From Anaeromyxobacter oryzae (GTDB lineage Bacteria; Myxococcota; Myxococcia; Myxococcales; Anaeromyxobacteraceae): a DNA stretch of 64,000 bases. The notes under the pieces are model-generated. The model did not search any database. It was not told where the DNA came from and saw only the letters and a list, made by a program, of their open reading frames with translations. The stretch covers positions 3,902,481 to 3,966,480 of the forward strand of contig NZ_AP025591.1 of the NCBI RefSeq assembly GCF_023169945.1. Reading direction: 5' to 3'. A program made the translations under genes and the position numbers. Shown piece after piece: positions 27,661 through 36,361 of this stretch; the stretch's first letter is position 1, and the number at the start of each line of letters is the position of its first letter.

Positions 27661-29106
27661 GTGCCGCTCCTCGCCCGCCTCCTCGCCGCTCTCCTCTCCG
27701 GAATCGCCACCCTCGCCGCGGCGCCCGCCGCCGGGCTCCTCGCCGCCGCGCCGCTGCGCGGCACGCGCCGCCGGGCGGGCCCGAGCAGCCGCGTCCGCGA
27801 GACCCTGCGGCTCTCGACGGCCGAGGGCGTCGGCGCGGAGATCGTCGGCGCGTGCGCCGGCGCCACCGCGCTCACGGGCTGGGCCCTCCACCTCGGCGCC
27901 AGCCCCGTCGAGGTCGCGCTGGTCGGCGCGCTCCCCCAGCTCGCCCAGCTCGTGCAGCTGCCGGCGGCCTGGATGACCTCCACCCTCGGGCGCCGGCGGG
28001 TCGCGATCGTGTCGGTCGCGATCTCGCGCCAGGCGCTGCTCCCCCTCGCCGTCCTCCCGGTCCTGCCGCTCGGGCCGGCGGGGGCGCGGGGCGCCCTCCT
28101 CGCCGTCGCCGCCACCTCCGCCGCGCTGGGCGTGGTGGGGAACAACGCCTGGACCGCGTGGATGGGCGAGGTCGTCCCCCACGGCCTCCGCGGCCGCTAC
28201 TTCGGGCGGCGCACCGCGATCTGCACGCTCGGCGGGACGCTCGCGGGGGTCGGCGCCGCCCGGCTCCTCGACGCCGCCGGCCGCCGGGGCGCGACCGGCG
28301 CCGGGCTCGCCGCGCTCGCGCTCGTCGCCTGCCTCTTCGGCGCGCTCACGACGGTCCTCATGGCGCGCCAGCACGATCCCGGCGGCGCCCCGTGCGATCG
28401 CCCGACCATCGCGGCGGCGCTCCGCCCCGCCCGCGATCCGGCGGCGCGCGGCCTCCTCGAGTACCAGCTCGCCTGGAACGCGTCGGTGGGCGTCGCGGGC
28501 GGCTTCTTCACGTTCCACCTGCTCCACAACCTCGCGGCCGGCTTCACCGTCGCGGCGATGCACGCCGCGGCCACGGCGGTGCTGCGCATGATCGCGGCGC
28601 CCGCGTGGGGTCGCGCCGTCGATCGGTTCGGCGCGCGGCCGGTGCTCGCCGCGTGCTCGTTCGCGGTCTCGGGGCTGCCGCTCCTCTGGCTCGCGACCGG
28701 CCCCGGCCGCCTCTGGCCCATCGCGATCGACGCGGTGATCGGGGGGATCGCGTGGGGCGGGCACGGCCTCGCGTCCTTCGCCCTGCCGCTCTCGGTCGGG
28801 CCGCGCCGCGACCGGCCCTTCTACCTCGCCGCGTTCGCGATGGTCGGCGGGCTCGCGTACGCGCTCGCCGCGGCCGGCGGCGGCCTCCTCTCGCCGGCGC
28901 TCCCGCGCGCGATCGCGACGCTCGGGCGACCCGCAGGCCACGGGCTCGAGCTGCTGTTCGTCGCCTCCGCGGCGGGCCGGCTCGCGAGCGCGTTCCTCGC
29001 GCTCCGCATCGCGGAGCAGGGCGCGGGATCGCTCCGCGACCTGCACCGCGCCGCGCAGGACGCGACGCTCGGGCGGCTCGCGGAGCGCGTGCGCCGGGCG
29101 GCTTAG
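27661..29106 (+). CDS. MFS-type transporter
   Basis: 481 aa integral membrane protein with about 11-12 hydrophobic helices starting after a basic stretch near residue 45. Segments such as LPQLAQLVQLPAAWM, TLGRRRVAIVSV (loop 2-3, MFS-like G-RR) and RFGARPVLAACSF (loop 8-9, D-R-F-G-x-R-P) support the major facilitator superfamily. The substrate is unknown; divergence from a MarR regulator suggests efflux. The GTG at 27661 is chosen because residues encoded upstream are not conserved in character; the first membrane segment may be part of a signal-like N-terminus. Confidence 0.8.
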   Translation: MPLLARLLAALLSGIATLAAAPAAGLLAAAPLRGTRRRAGPSSRVRETLRLSTAEGVGAEIVGACAGATALTGWALHLGASPVEVALVGALPQLAQLVQLPAAWMTSTLGRRRVAIVSVAISRQALLPLAVLPVLPLGPAGARGALLAVAATSAALGVVGNNAWTAWMGEVVPHGLRGRYFGRRTAICTLGGTLAGVGAARLLDAAGRRGATGAGLAALALVACLFGALTTVLMARQHDPGGAPCDRPTIAAALRPARDPAARGLLEYQLAWNASVGVAGGFFTFHLLHNLAAGFTVAAMHAAATAVLRMIAAPAWGRAVDRFGARPVLAACSFAVSGLPLLWLATGPGRLWPIAIDAVIGGIAWGGHGLASFALPLSVGPRRDRPFYLAAFAMVGGLAYALAAAGGGLLSPALPRAIATLGRPAGHGLELLFVASAAGRLASAFLALRIAEQGAGSLRDLHRAAQDATLGRLAERVRRAA

Positions 29107-29207
29107 GCGCCGGCGTGCCCGCCGCAAACGCCGCCGACGAGGATGAGACCGCGTCCCGGTGGGCCGCTCATGACGGTGCGGTGACACGGGTCGGGTAGAC
29201 GGGTCGG

Positions 29208-29801
29208 ATGTCGGAGAGACGGGCGAGCGTGCGCGGCCTCACGGAGGTCCGCCTCCATGGCCGCGGCGGGCAGGGGACGGTGGTCGCGTCCCTCATGCTC
29301 GCGCGCGCGGCGATGCTGGAGGGCCGCAGCGTCCAGGCGTTCCCGGAGTTCGGCGTCGAGCGGCGCGGAGCGCCCGTCACCGCCTTCCTGCGGATCGCCT
29401 CCGAGCCCATCCACCTCCGCTGCAGGGTGGAGCGCCCCGACCACGTGCTCGTCCTCGACCCGGCGCTGCTCGACCGTGTGGAGCTGCCGCCGCCCTCCGG
29501 CGGCGTGCTGGTCGCGAACACGCCGCTCGCGCCGTCGGCGGTGGCGGTCCCGGGCGGCTGGCGCATCGCCTCGCTCGACGCCACGCGCATCGCCCGCGCG
29601 CGCCGGCTCGGGTCGGGCGCGATGCCCATCGTGAACAGCCCGATGGCGGGCGCGTTCGCCCGCGCCACCGGCCTCGTCGGGCTCGATGCGCTCCTCGCCG
29701 CGATCCGCGAGGCGGTCCCGACCGCGCCGGACGAGAACGTCGCCGCCGCCGCCGAGGCGTTCGAGCGCGTCGCGGGCGACCTGCCCGGGGAGCCGACATG
29801 A
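29208..29801 (+). CDS. porG: 2-oxoacid:ferredoxin oxidoreductase, gamma subunit
   Basis: 197 aa PorG/VorG-type subunit of the enzyme that decarboxylates pyruvate or another 2-oxoacid to its acyl-CoA and reduces ferredoxin. Motifs: LHGRGGQGTVVASLMLARAA, FPEFGVERRGAPVTAFLRI and VNSPMAGAFARATGL, all family hallmarks. First gene of a tight operon (gamma, fused ferredoxin-reductase, alpha, beta). Its stop overlaps the next start by 4 nt (ATGA). TAGACG ends 6 nt before the ATG, a possible leaderless -10. Confidence 0.93.
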   Translation: MSERRASVRGLTEVRLHGRGGQGTVVASLMLARAAMLEGRSVQAFPEFGVERRGAPVTAFLRIASEPIHLRCRVERPDHVLVLDPALLDRVELPPPSGGVLVANTPLAPSAVAVPGGWRIASLDATRIARARRLGSGAMPIVNSPMAGAFARATGLVGLDALLAAIREAVPTAPDENVAAAAEAFERVAGDLPGEPT

Positions 29802-31492
29802 GCGTGAAGCGCCTGCCGGACGGCCGCGTCGATCTCGGCGGCCGGATCCCGCCGGTCGCCATGAGCCTCGCCTCGACCGCCTGGAACCGGACCGGCGCGT
29901 GGCGCTCGCGCGAGCCGCGGTTCCAGGATCGGACCGCCCCCTGCGTCGCGGCGTGCCCGCTCGGCCAGGACCTGCCGGATCAGCTCCGGCTCGCGGCGCA
30001 GGGCCGGCTCCGCGACGCCGCCCAGCTGCTGCTCTCCGTGAACCCGATGCCGGCCACCACCGGCCGCGTCTGCCCGCACCCGTGCGCGCGCGCCTGCAAC
30101 CGCGCGGCGCTCGACGGTGCCGTGGACGTGTCCGGGGTCGAGCGCGCCCTCGGCGACGCGCTCGTGACCGAGGGCGTCGCTCCCCGGCCGGAAGGGCGCC
30201 TCGCGCTCCGGGTGGCGGTGGTCGGGGCCGGGCCCGCGGGGCTCGCCGCGGCGCACCGGCTCGCGCTCGCCGGCGCGGACGTCCGCCTCCTCGCCCGCGA
30301 GGCGCGCCCGGGAGGGCTGCTCGTCACCGGCATCCCGCCGTACCGCCTGCCGCGCGGCGTGCTGAAGGGGGAGATCGCGCGGATCCTCGCCGCCGGCGTC
30401 CGCTTCGAGGGCGGCTTCGCCCTCGCCGAGGGCGGGATGGACGCGCTCCTCGAGTCGCACGACGCCGTGCTCGTCGCGATCGGGCGCCACCTGCCGCGGC
30501 CGCTCGGGGTCCCCGGCGCCGACGCCGCGGGCGTGGTGGACGGCCTCGCGCTCCTCGACGCGGTCCACCGCGGCGCGCCCGTCCCGCCCGGCCAGGAGGT
30601 GGTCGTGGTGGGCGGCGGGAACACCGCGCTCGACTGCGCGCGGACGCTGCTCCGGCTCGGCCGGAAGGTGACGGTCGCGTACCGCCGCGGCCGCGAGGAC
30701 ATGCCGGCGATCCCCGACGAGATCGAGGAGGCCCTCGAGGAGGGCGTCCACCTCGAGACCTGGGCGCTCCCGGTGGAGGTGGTCGTCCGCAGCGGTCGCG
30801 CGCGGTGGCTGAACCTCGCGCGCGCCCGGCCGGGCGTCCGCGACGCGAGCGGCCGGCCGCGCCCGGAGCGGATCCCCGGCGGCGACTTCGTGATGCCGGC
30901 GGATCTCGTGGTGGTCGCCGCGGGCGAGGAGCTCGATCCCGCAGGGCTGCCGGAGGAGGTGGTCCGCGGCGGCTCCGTCGCCGCGCCGGAGCACCGGACC
31001 GCCGTGCCGCGCCTCTTCGCCGCCGGCGACTGCCTCCCGGGCGGCGGCACCGTCGCGCACGCGCTCGCCTCCGGACTGCGGGCCGCCGACGCGCTCCTCG
31101 AGGCGCTCGCGGGCATCCGCCGCGCGCCTCCGGCGCTCGAGGCGCGCGGGGCCTCGCCGGAGGTGGTCGGGCCGGACCGGATCCGCGCGCACCACGTCAC
31201 GCCCGCCCCTCCGCGCCGCCGCGGCCGCGCAAACGCGCCGATGCGGCTCGGCGGCGGCGAGGTGCGCTTCGGCTTCGATCCGGACGCGGCCCGGGCCGAG
31301 GCCGCCCGCTGCCTGTCCTGCGGCAGCTGCACCGGCTGCGACGTGTGCTACCTCGTCTGCCCCGACCGCGCCGTCGTCCGGGGCGCCCCCGGCGGCTACG
31401 CGGCGGACGCCGAGCGCTGCAAGGGATGCGGCATCTGCGCGGAGGAGTGTCCGCGCGGCGTGGTGACCCTCGCTGAAGTGGAGGTCCGGTAG
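29798..31492 (+). CDS. GltD-like FAD/NAD(P)H oxidoreductase fused to PorD ferredoxin
   Basis: 564 aa. Residues about 45-115 are the Fe-S-binding helical domain of GltD-type proteins (CVAACPLGQDLPD, CPHPCARACNR). Residues about 125-445 form two nucleotide folds: VAVVGAGPAGLAAAHRLA for FAD and VVVVGGGNTALDCARTLL for NAD(P), then LFAAGDCLPGGGTVAHA. The C-terminus (about 500-560) has a two-cluster ferredoxin, CLSCGSCTGCDVCYLVCP and CKGCGICAEECP, replacing the separate delta subunit. It should pass electrons between the 2-oxoacid enzyme and NAD(P)H. It overlaps porG by 4 nt and abuts porA. Confidence 0.9.
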   Translation: MSVKRLPDGRVDLGGRIPPVAMSLASTAWNRTGAWRSREPRFQDRTAPCVAACPLGQDLPDQLRLAAQGRLRDAAQLLLSVNPMPATTGRVCPHPCARACNRAALDGAVDVSGVERALGDALVTEGVAPRPEGRLALRVAVVGAGPAGLAAAHRLALAGADVRLLAREARPGGLLVTGIPPYRLPRGVLKGEIARILAAGVRFEGGFALAEGGMDALLESHDAVLVAIGRHLPRPLGVPGADAAGVVDGLALLDAVHRGAPVPPGQEVVVVGGGNTALDCARTLLRLGRKVTVAYRRGREDMPAIPDEIEEALEEGVHLETWALPVEVVVRSGRARWLNLARARPGVRDASGRPRPERIPGGDFVMPADLVVVAAGEELDPAGLPEEVVRGGSVAAPEHRTAVPRLFAAGDCLPGGGTVAHALASGLRAADALLEALAGIRRAPPALEARGASPEVVGPDRIRAHHVTPAPPRRRGRANAPMRLGGGEVRFGFDPDAARAEAARCLSCGSCTGCDVCYLVCPDRAVVRGAPGGYAADAERCKGCGICAEECPRGVVTLAEVEVR

Positions 31493-32644
31493 ATGGCGGA
31501 GGCGCGGCTCGCGACGGGCAACGAGGCGGTGGCGTGGGCGGTGGCGCGCGCGGGCGCGGAGGTCGTCGCCGCGTACCCGATCACGCCGCAGACGACGATC
31601 ATCGAGCACATCGCTTCCCTCGTGCAGAAGGGGATCTGCAAGGCCGAGTACGTGCCGGTGGAGTCCGAGCACTCCGCCCTCGCCGCCTGCATCGGCGCGG
31701 CGCACGCCGGCGCCCGCGCCTTCACGGCGACGAGCGGGCAGGGGCTCGCGCTGATGCACGAGCTCGTCCACTGGTCCGCGGGCGCGCGGCTCCCCATCGT
31801 GCTCGTCGACGTGAACCGGGCGATGGCGCCGCCCTGGTCGATCTGGTCCGACCAGAACGACTCCCTCTCGCAGCGCGACACCGGCTGGATCCAGCTCTAC
31901 TGCGAGCACGCGCAGGAGCTGTTCGACGCGGTCGTGCAGGCCTTCGCGCTCGCGCCGAAGGTGTCGATCCCCGTCATGGTGGTCGCCGACGCCTTCTTCC
32001 TGTCCCACACGGCCGAGCCCGTCTCGATCCCGGATGCCTCCGAGCTCGCCGGCCTCATCCCGCCATGGACCGCGCCCTGGCAGATCGACCCCGGACGCCC
32101 GAAGGCGGTCGGCGGGCTCGCGCAGCCGGCGGAGTACGAGCGGATGCGCCGGCAGCTCGCCGACGACCACCACGCGGCGCTCCGCGAGATCGAGGCGCTC
32201 GCCGCGGAGTGGCAGCGCCGGTTCGGGCGCGGCTGCGGCGTGCTCGAGACGTACCGCTGCGCCGGCGCCGACGAGATCGTGCTCGCCACGGGGACGGTCG
32301 CGGGCACCGCGCGCGCGGCCGTGGACTCGGCCCGGGCGCAGGGGCGGAGGACCGGTCTCGTGAAGCTCCGCGCGTTCCGGCCGTTCCCCGCCGCGGCGCT
32401 GCGCGAGGCGGTCGCCGGCGCGCGGCGCGTCGTGGTGCTCGACCGGAACTGCTCCTACGGCGCGTCGGGGATCTTCTGCCAGGAGCTGCGCGCCGCGCTC
32501 CACGGCGTCCCCGGGGCGCCCGCGGTCCACGGGTACATCGCCGGGATGGGGGGGCGCGACATCACGCCGGCCCGCATCGAGGAGGCGATCGCGCGAGCGG
32601 AGCAGGACCCGATCGCGGCGGAGGGTACGTGGCTGATGGACTGA
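31493..32644 (+). CDS. porA: 2-oxoacid:ferredoxin oxidoreductase, alpha subunit
   Basis: 383 aa PorA/VorA subunit. The N-terminal pyrimidine-type TPP domain has LATGNEAVAWAVARAGAEVV, AAYPITPQTTIIEHIA, EYVPVESEHSALAACIGAAH, TATSGQGLALMHE and PPWSIWSDQND. The transketolase C-terminal domain has VLATGTVAGTAR and VKLRAFRPFPAAAL. Substrate choice (pyruvate or branched-chain 2-oxoacid) cannot be fixed from the sequence. It begins right after the stop of the fusion gene and overlaps porB by 16 nt. Confidence 0.94.
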   Translation: MAEARLATGNEAVAWAVARAGAEVVAAYPITPQTTIIEHIASLVQKGICKAEYVPVESEHSALAACIGAAHAGARAFTATSGQGLALMHELVHWSAGARLPIVLVDVNRAMAPPWSIWSDQNDSLSQRDTGWIQLYCEHAQELFDAVVQAFALAPKVSIPVMVVADAFFLSHTAEPVSIPDASELAGLIPPWTAPWQIDPGRPKAVGGLAQPAEYERMRRQLADDHHAALREIEALAAEWQRRFGRGCGVLETYRCAGADEIVLATGTVAGTARAAVDSARAQGRRTGLVKLRAFRPFPAAALREAVAGARRVVVLDRNCSYGASGIFCQELRAALHGVPGAPAVHGYIAGMGGRDITPARIEEAIARAEQDPIAAEGTWLMD

Positions 32645-33561
32645 TCCGCCGGCCCGGCCGGCCCGCCGCCGAGCCGCGCTGGATTGCGCGCGGCGAGGAC
32701 CAGGTCCAGCCCGGGCACCTCGCGTGCCCCGGCTGCGCGGCGCCCATCCTGATGCGCACGTTCCTGCAGATCGCCGGACCGCGCACGGTCCTGTGCATCC
32801 CGGCCTGCTGCTACGCCGTGATCGACGGGCCGTTCCCTTACTCGTCCTCGGGCGTGAACGTCGTCCACTGCGCGTTCGCGACGGCGGCCGTCACCGCCGC
32901 GGGCGTGAAGGCCGGCCTCCGCGCGCGCGGCATCGACGACGTCCTCGTCGTGGCGTGGGCCGGCGACGGCGGCACCTTCGACATCGGCCTCCAGTCGATG
33001 TCGGCGTGCGCCGAGCGGAACGAGGACATCCTGTACGTCTGCTACGACAACGAGGCGTACATGAACACCGGCATCCAGCGCTCCGGCGCGACGCCGGCGC
33101 TCGCGTGGACGTCCAACACCGCCGCCGGCAAGCAGGGGCGCAAGAAGGATCTCGACGGCATCATGGCCGCGCACCGGATCCCGTACTTCGCCACCGTCTC
33201 GCCGGGCTTCCACGAGGACCTCGTGGCCAAGATGACGCGCGCGGTCCGGACGCGGGGCTTCCGGATGCTGCACGCGCTCTCCCCCTGTCCGCCCGGGTGG
33301 AAGATGGAGGAGCGCCACACCCTCACCGCCGCGCGCCTCGCCGTCGAGACGGGGCTCTTCCCGCTGTACGAGGTCGAGGACGGCGCGGCGTGGCGCGAGA
33401 CGGTCCGCCCGCCGCGGCGTCCGGTCGCCGAGTACCTGCGTCTCCAGGGCCGCTTCGGCCAGCTTCCACCCGAGAAGGTGGCCGAGATCCAGCGCGTCGT
33501 GGACGACGACGCGGCGCTCCTCGCGCAGCGGTTCCGCGCGAGCGCCGAGCGCGCGCGGTAG
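32629..33561 (+). CDS. porB: 2-oxoacid:ferredoxin oxidoreductase, beta subunit
   Basis: 310 aa TPP-binding beta subunit. Cys residues of the [4Fe-4S] site are seen in HLACPGCAAP and LCIPACCY. The TPP motif is AWAGDGGTFDIGLQSM, followed by ILYVCYDNEAYMNTGIQRS. The start GTG at 32629 lies inside the end of porA and is preceded by ggagg with correct spacing; no other in-frame start keeps the conserved N-terminus. It completes the operon: alpha, beta, gamma and a fused delta. Biochemically this predicts an oxygen-sensitive 2-oxoacid oxidation or reductive carboxylation under anoxia. Confidence 0.93.
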   Translation: MADGLIRRPGRPAAEPRWIARGEDQVQPGHLACPGCAAPILMRTFLQIAGPRTVLCIPACCYAVIDGPFPYSSSGVNVVHCAFATAAVTAAGVKAGLRARGIDDVLVVAWAGDGGTFDIGLQSMSACAERNEDILYVCYDNEAYMNTGIQRSGATPALAWTSNTAAGKQGRKKDLDGIMAAHRIPYFATVSPGFHEDLVAKMTRAVRTRGFRMLHALSPCPPGWKMEERHTLTAARLAVETGLFPLYEVEDGAAWRETVRPPRRPVAEYLRLQGRFGQLPPEKVAEIQRVVDDDAALLAQRFRASAERAR

Positions 33562-33673
33562 TCGTCGGCCGCAGTCACCGCTTCGGGGTCTATCGCGTCC
33601 CCCGACCTCGTGGCATGGTGCGCCCGTTCTCGAGAGCGCCGCGACGGCGCTCCGGAACGGGGGATTCACCGAC

Positions 33674-33952
33674 ATGAACGCAACGAGCGGCGCCCGGCGC
33701 ATCATCCGGGTGGACGGGGTGCTCGATGCATCCGCGGCCGATCGGCTCGCGCGCGCGCTCGCGGACGGCACGCCCGACGCGGACGTCGCGATCGATCTCT
33801 CGCACGTCCGCGCCTTCGACGACTTCGCGGTGATGATGCTCGGGCGCACGCTGTCCGCCCGTGGTCACGTCACCATCCAGGGACTCCGCCAGCACCACGT
33901 CCGGCTGCTCCGCTACCTCGGGCTCGGCGACGGCGACGGCGCCCGCGCCTGA
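33674..33952 (+). CDS. STAS-like domain protein, first of tandem pair
   Basis: 92 aa, cytoplasmic. RVDGVLDASAADRLARAL, VAIDLSHVRAFDDFAVMMLG and HHVRLLRYLGL follow the beta-alpha order of STAS/anti-anti-sigma domains, with FDDF where the phosphorylatable D-S/T-S usually lies. It is closely similar to the gene at 34210 (an intragenomic duplicate). A G-rich stretch (acgggggatt) before the ATG may act as ribosome-binding site. Partner kinases or sigma factors are not adjacent, so the role is unknown. Confidence 0.7.
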   Translation: MNATSGARRIIRVDGVLDASAADRLARALADGTPDADVAIDLSHVRAFDDFAVMMLGRTLSARGHVTIQGLRQHHVRLLRYLGLGDGDGARA

Positions 33953-33972
33953 TCGCCGAAGCCGCTCTTGGT

Positions 33973-34022
33973 GAGCCCGTCGAACCACGAGCGGCCACGG
34001 CCGAGCGCCGTTCGACGAGCTC
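33973..34022. repeat. Inverted repeat gagcccgtcgaac / gttcgacgagctc
   Basis: 13 nt arms at 33973-33985 and 34010-34022 (one mismatch) with a 24 nt loop, in the spacer between the two STAS-like genes. It resembles short dispersed palindromes of high-GC genomes. It is not followed by a T-run. Confidence 0.55.
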
Positions 34023-34209
34023 GGGGCGAACCGTCATCGGGACGACGAGAGCGGGTCGGCCGGTTGGGGTCTCCCGCAGGCGGTCGCCTCCACTCCGATT
34101 GCCGCCGACGGGGTTTTTGCCGCGCGCGGCGGTGCGGCAGAGTGCAGCGCGCTGGCGTTCTCCTCCGCTTCCGCGCGGACGCCTTGCCAGCCACCGGGGG
34201 GTTCGAGAC

Positions 34210-34503
34210 ATGCAGGAAACGAAGACCACGCCGCGCCTCATCCGGCTCGACGGCGTGCTGGACGCCTCCGCCGCCGACCGGCTCGCGGAGCTCCTCGCGG
34301 ATCCGGCGTCGGACGGCGACGTCCGTGTCGACCTGTCACACGTGCGCGCCTTCGACGACTTCGCGGTGATGGTCCTCGGGCGGGCGCTCGCCGCGTGCGG
34401 CGCGCGCGTCACCGTGCAGGGCCTCCGCGAGCACCACGTCCGCCTGCTGCGCTATCTCGGGATCACGCCCGGGCTCGGCGAGCCCGCGCGCGCGCGCGCC
34501 TGA
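34210..34503 (+). CDS. STAS-like domain protein, second of tandem pair
   Basis: 97 aa. RLDGVLDASAADRLAELL, VRVDLSHVRAFDDFAVMVLG and EHHVRLLRYLGI repeat the gene at 33674 almost residue for residue, with a slightly longer Ala/Arg C-terminus. The ATG at 34210 is preceded by accggggggtt, like the upstream copy. Its last 52 nt overlap the 3' end of the convergent alpha/beta hydrolase gene. Function is unknown; the conserved FDDF motif argues that both copies keep the same role. Confidence 0.7.
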   Translation: MQETKTTPRLIRLDGVLDASAADRLAELLADPASDGDVRVDLSHVRAFDDFAVMVLGRALAACGARVTVQGLREHHVRLLRYLGITPGLGEPARARA

Positions 34504-35399
34504 TCGCCGCCGTCCCCGGCGCGGCCCGGCACCGGCGCGAGCCACCCGAGCAGCGCCGCGTTCACGCGGTCCGGCGCCTCGTTCTGCACGAAGTGCCCGG
34601 CCTCGTCGACGAGGACGATCGAGGGCGCGTTCCCGGGCGCGAAGAACGGCGCCATCCGGTCGCGCGCGATCATCTCCACCCCGAGGAAGCGGTCCCGGAC
34701 GCCCCACACGACGAGGGTCGGGACGGCGATGGGGTGCGCGCGGCCCTCTCGCCCGAGCACGCGTGGACTGCGGAACGCCGCCCGGTAGTAGCCGAGCGCC
34801 GCGGACGCCGCGCCGGGCCGCAGGAACGCCGCGCGGTAGCGGTCCAGCTCCTCGCGCGGCCAGGCGGACCGGATCGCGGAGCCACCGCGGAGGGCCCGGG
34901 CGACCGCGGCGGCGCCGCGCCGCGCGAGCGTCCAGTCCGGCAGGACCGGGAGCTGGAAGAAGAGCATGTACGCGGACCGCAGGAGCTGGCGCGGGTTCCG
35001 GACCACCTCCGCGGCGAACACCGCCGGGTACGGGCAGCTCAGGACGACCAGCCGCTCCACGACCTCGGGCCGGAGCACCGCCGTCGCCCAGGCCATCGCG
35101 CCGCCCCAGTCGTGCCCCACGACGACGGCGCGGCGCCGCCCGAGCGCGCGCACGAGCCCGGCGACGTCGGCGCTCAGCGTCTCGAGATCGTAGGGGCCCG
35201 AGAGGTCGCTCTCACCGTAACCGCGCAGATCCGGGGCGACGGCGCGGAAACCCGCGGAGGCGAGCGCCGGGAGCTGGTGCCGCCAGGAGCGAGCGAGCTC
35301 CGGGAAGCCATGCAGGAGGAGCAAGAGCGGCCCGTCCGGCGGGCCGTCCGCGAGCGCGGCGAAGGAGATGCCGTTGGCGGCGAGGGTGAGGCGGTCCAT
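34452..35399 (-). CDS. Alpha/beta hydrolase (epoxide hydrolase-like)
   Basis: 315 aa. Oxyanion segment LHGFPELARSWRHQLPAL; nucleophile elbow VGHDWGGAMAW with Asp, as in epoxide hydrolases and haloalkane dehalogenases; acid region VVWGVRDRFLG; catalytic His in EAGHFVQNEAP. No signal peptide. Tyrosines expected in the epoxide hydrolase lid cannot be assigned with certainty, so the substrate stays open. The 3' end overlaps the convergent STAS-like gene by 52 nt. The ATG at 35399 gives a compact N-terminus. Confidence 0.88.
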   Translation of the reverse strand: MDRLTLAANGISFAALADGPPDGPLLLLLHGFPELARSWRHQLPALASAGFRAVAPDLRGYGESDLSGPYDLETLSADVAGLVRALGRRRAVVVGHDWGGAMAWATAVLRPEVVERLVVLSCPYPAVFAAEVVRNPRQLLRSAYMLFFQLPVLPDWTLARRGAAAVARALRGGSAIRSAWPREELDRYRAAFLRPGAASAALGYYRAAFRSPRVLGREGRAHPIAVPTLVVWGVRDRFLGVEMIARDRMAPFFAPGNAPSIVLVDEAGHFVQNEAPDRVNAALLGWLAPVPGRAGDGGDQARARAGSPSPGVIPR

Positions 35400-35478
35400 G
35401 AACGGCGGTTAACGCGGGACCGGCCCGTCCGCGAGCACCTCCGGGTCGCAGCCCCGCGCGCGCGTCCGCCCTCCGGGT

Positions 35479-35484
35479 TACGCT
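35479..35484 (+). promoter_or_regulatory. -10 element TACGCT, leaderless type
   Basis: TACGCT, 7 nt before the GTG of the S1/P1 nuclease gene. The hexamer is identical to that before the PP2C gene. Confidence 0.5.
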
Positions 35485-35491
35485 CGCTTTC

Positions 35492-36340
35492 GTGCCCCGC
35501 TCCGCCCGCCGCCTCGCCGCACCGCTCGCCGCCGTCGCCCTCGCCCTCGCCGCCCCAGGCCGCGCGGGAGCGTGGTCCGAGCCCGGGCACCGCATCGTCG
35601 CGCACGTCGCCGAGGCGCGCCTCTCGCCGGCGGCGCGCCGGCTCGTGCGCGACGTCCTCGGCGACCGCCGCCTCGCCGACGTCGCGGCCTGGGCGGACGA
35701 GCAGGGGGACCGCGCGACGCGGCCGTGGCACTACGTCAACGTGCCGTTCGCGGCCGCCGGGTACGAGCCGGCGCGCGACTGCCCGCGGGGCGACTGCGTC
35801 GTCGCGGCGATCGAGCGGAGCGCCGCGAGGCTCCGGGACGGCACGACCGACCTCGACCGGGCGGACGCGCTCCGGTGGCTCGTGCACCTCGTCGCCGACG
35901 CCCACCAGCCGCTCCACGCCGGCGACGGACGCGATCGGGGCGGGAACGAGCTCGAGGTCCGCTTCGCGCACCGCCGCCACCCGGTCACGTTCCACCACGT
36001 CTGGGACGCCGAGGTCGTCGCACCGCTCCTCGGGAGCCGCACGCCACGCGAGATCGCGCTCGCGCTCGGCGCGCGGATCCGTCCGGCCGACGCCGCGGCG
36101 TGGACCGCGACGCTCGCGCCGGCGGCCTGGGCGGACGAGTCGGCGGCGCTCGCGCGCGCGCTGTACGGGGAGCTCGGGATCGAGCCGCGCCCGGGCGCGA
36201 TCGTGACGCTCCCGCGCGGCTACGCCCGGGAGCAGCGGGCGCGGGTCGAGGCGCGGCTCGAGGCGGCCGGGGTGCGGCTCGCGGCGGTGCTGGATCGGAT
36301 CTCTGCGGAGCGCGAGGCCCACGTCCGCGCGGCGCGGTAG
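35492..36340 (+). CDS. Secreted S1/P1-type nuclease
   Basis: 282 aa zinc-dependent nuclease for single-stranded nucleic acids. The signal peptide is cut after AGA (residue 27), leaving Trp28 as the mature N-terminus; in this family the terminal Trp is a zinc ligand. Further ligand motifs: WSEPGHRIVAHVAE, AAWADE, RPWHYVN, LVADAHQPLHAGDGRDRGGN and FHHVWD. All catalytic positions appear intact, so it probably feeds phosphate or nucleotides from external DNA or RNA. Single gene; the GTG start follows a -10 element directly. Confidence 0.93.
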   Translation: MPRSARRLAAPLAAVALALAAPGRAGAWSEPGHRIVAHVAEARLSPAARRLVRDVLGDRRLADVAAWADEQGDRATRPWHYVNVPFAAAGYEPARDCPRGDCVVAAIERSAARLRDGTTDLDRADALRWLVHLVADAHQPLHAGDGRDRGGNELEVRFAHRRHPVTFHHVWDAEVVAPLLGSRTPREIALALGARIRPADAAAWTATLAPAAWADESAALARALYGELGIEPRPGAIVTLPRGYAREQRARVEARLEAAGVRLAAVLDRISAEREAHVRAAR

Positions 36341-36361
36341 GCGGCCGGCTCGACCCCGTGC

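Noticed and set aside
34079..34115. Possible terminator ggcgg...ccgcc followed by ggggttttt between the STAS-like genes
   Set aside because: The stem is only about 5 bp with a long loop and does not sit next to the T-run, so support is too weak.
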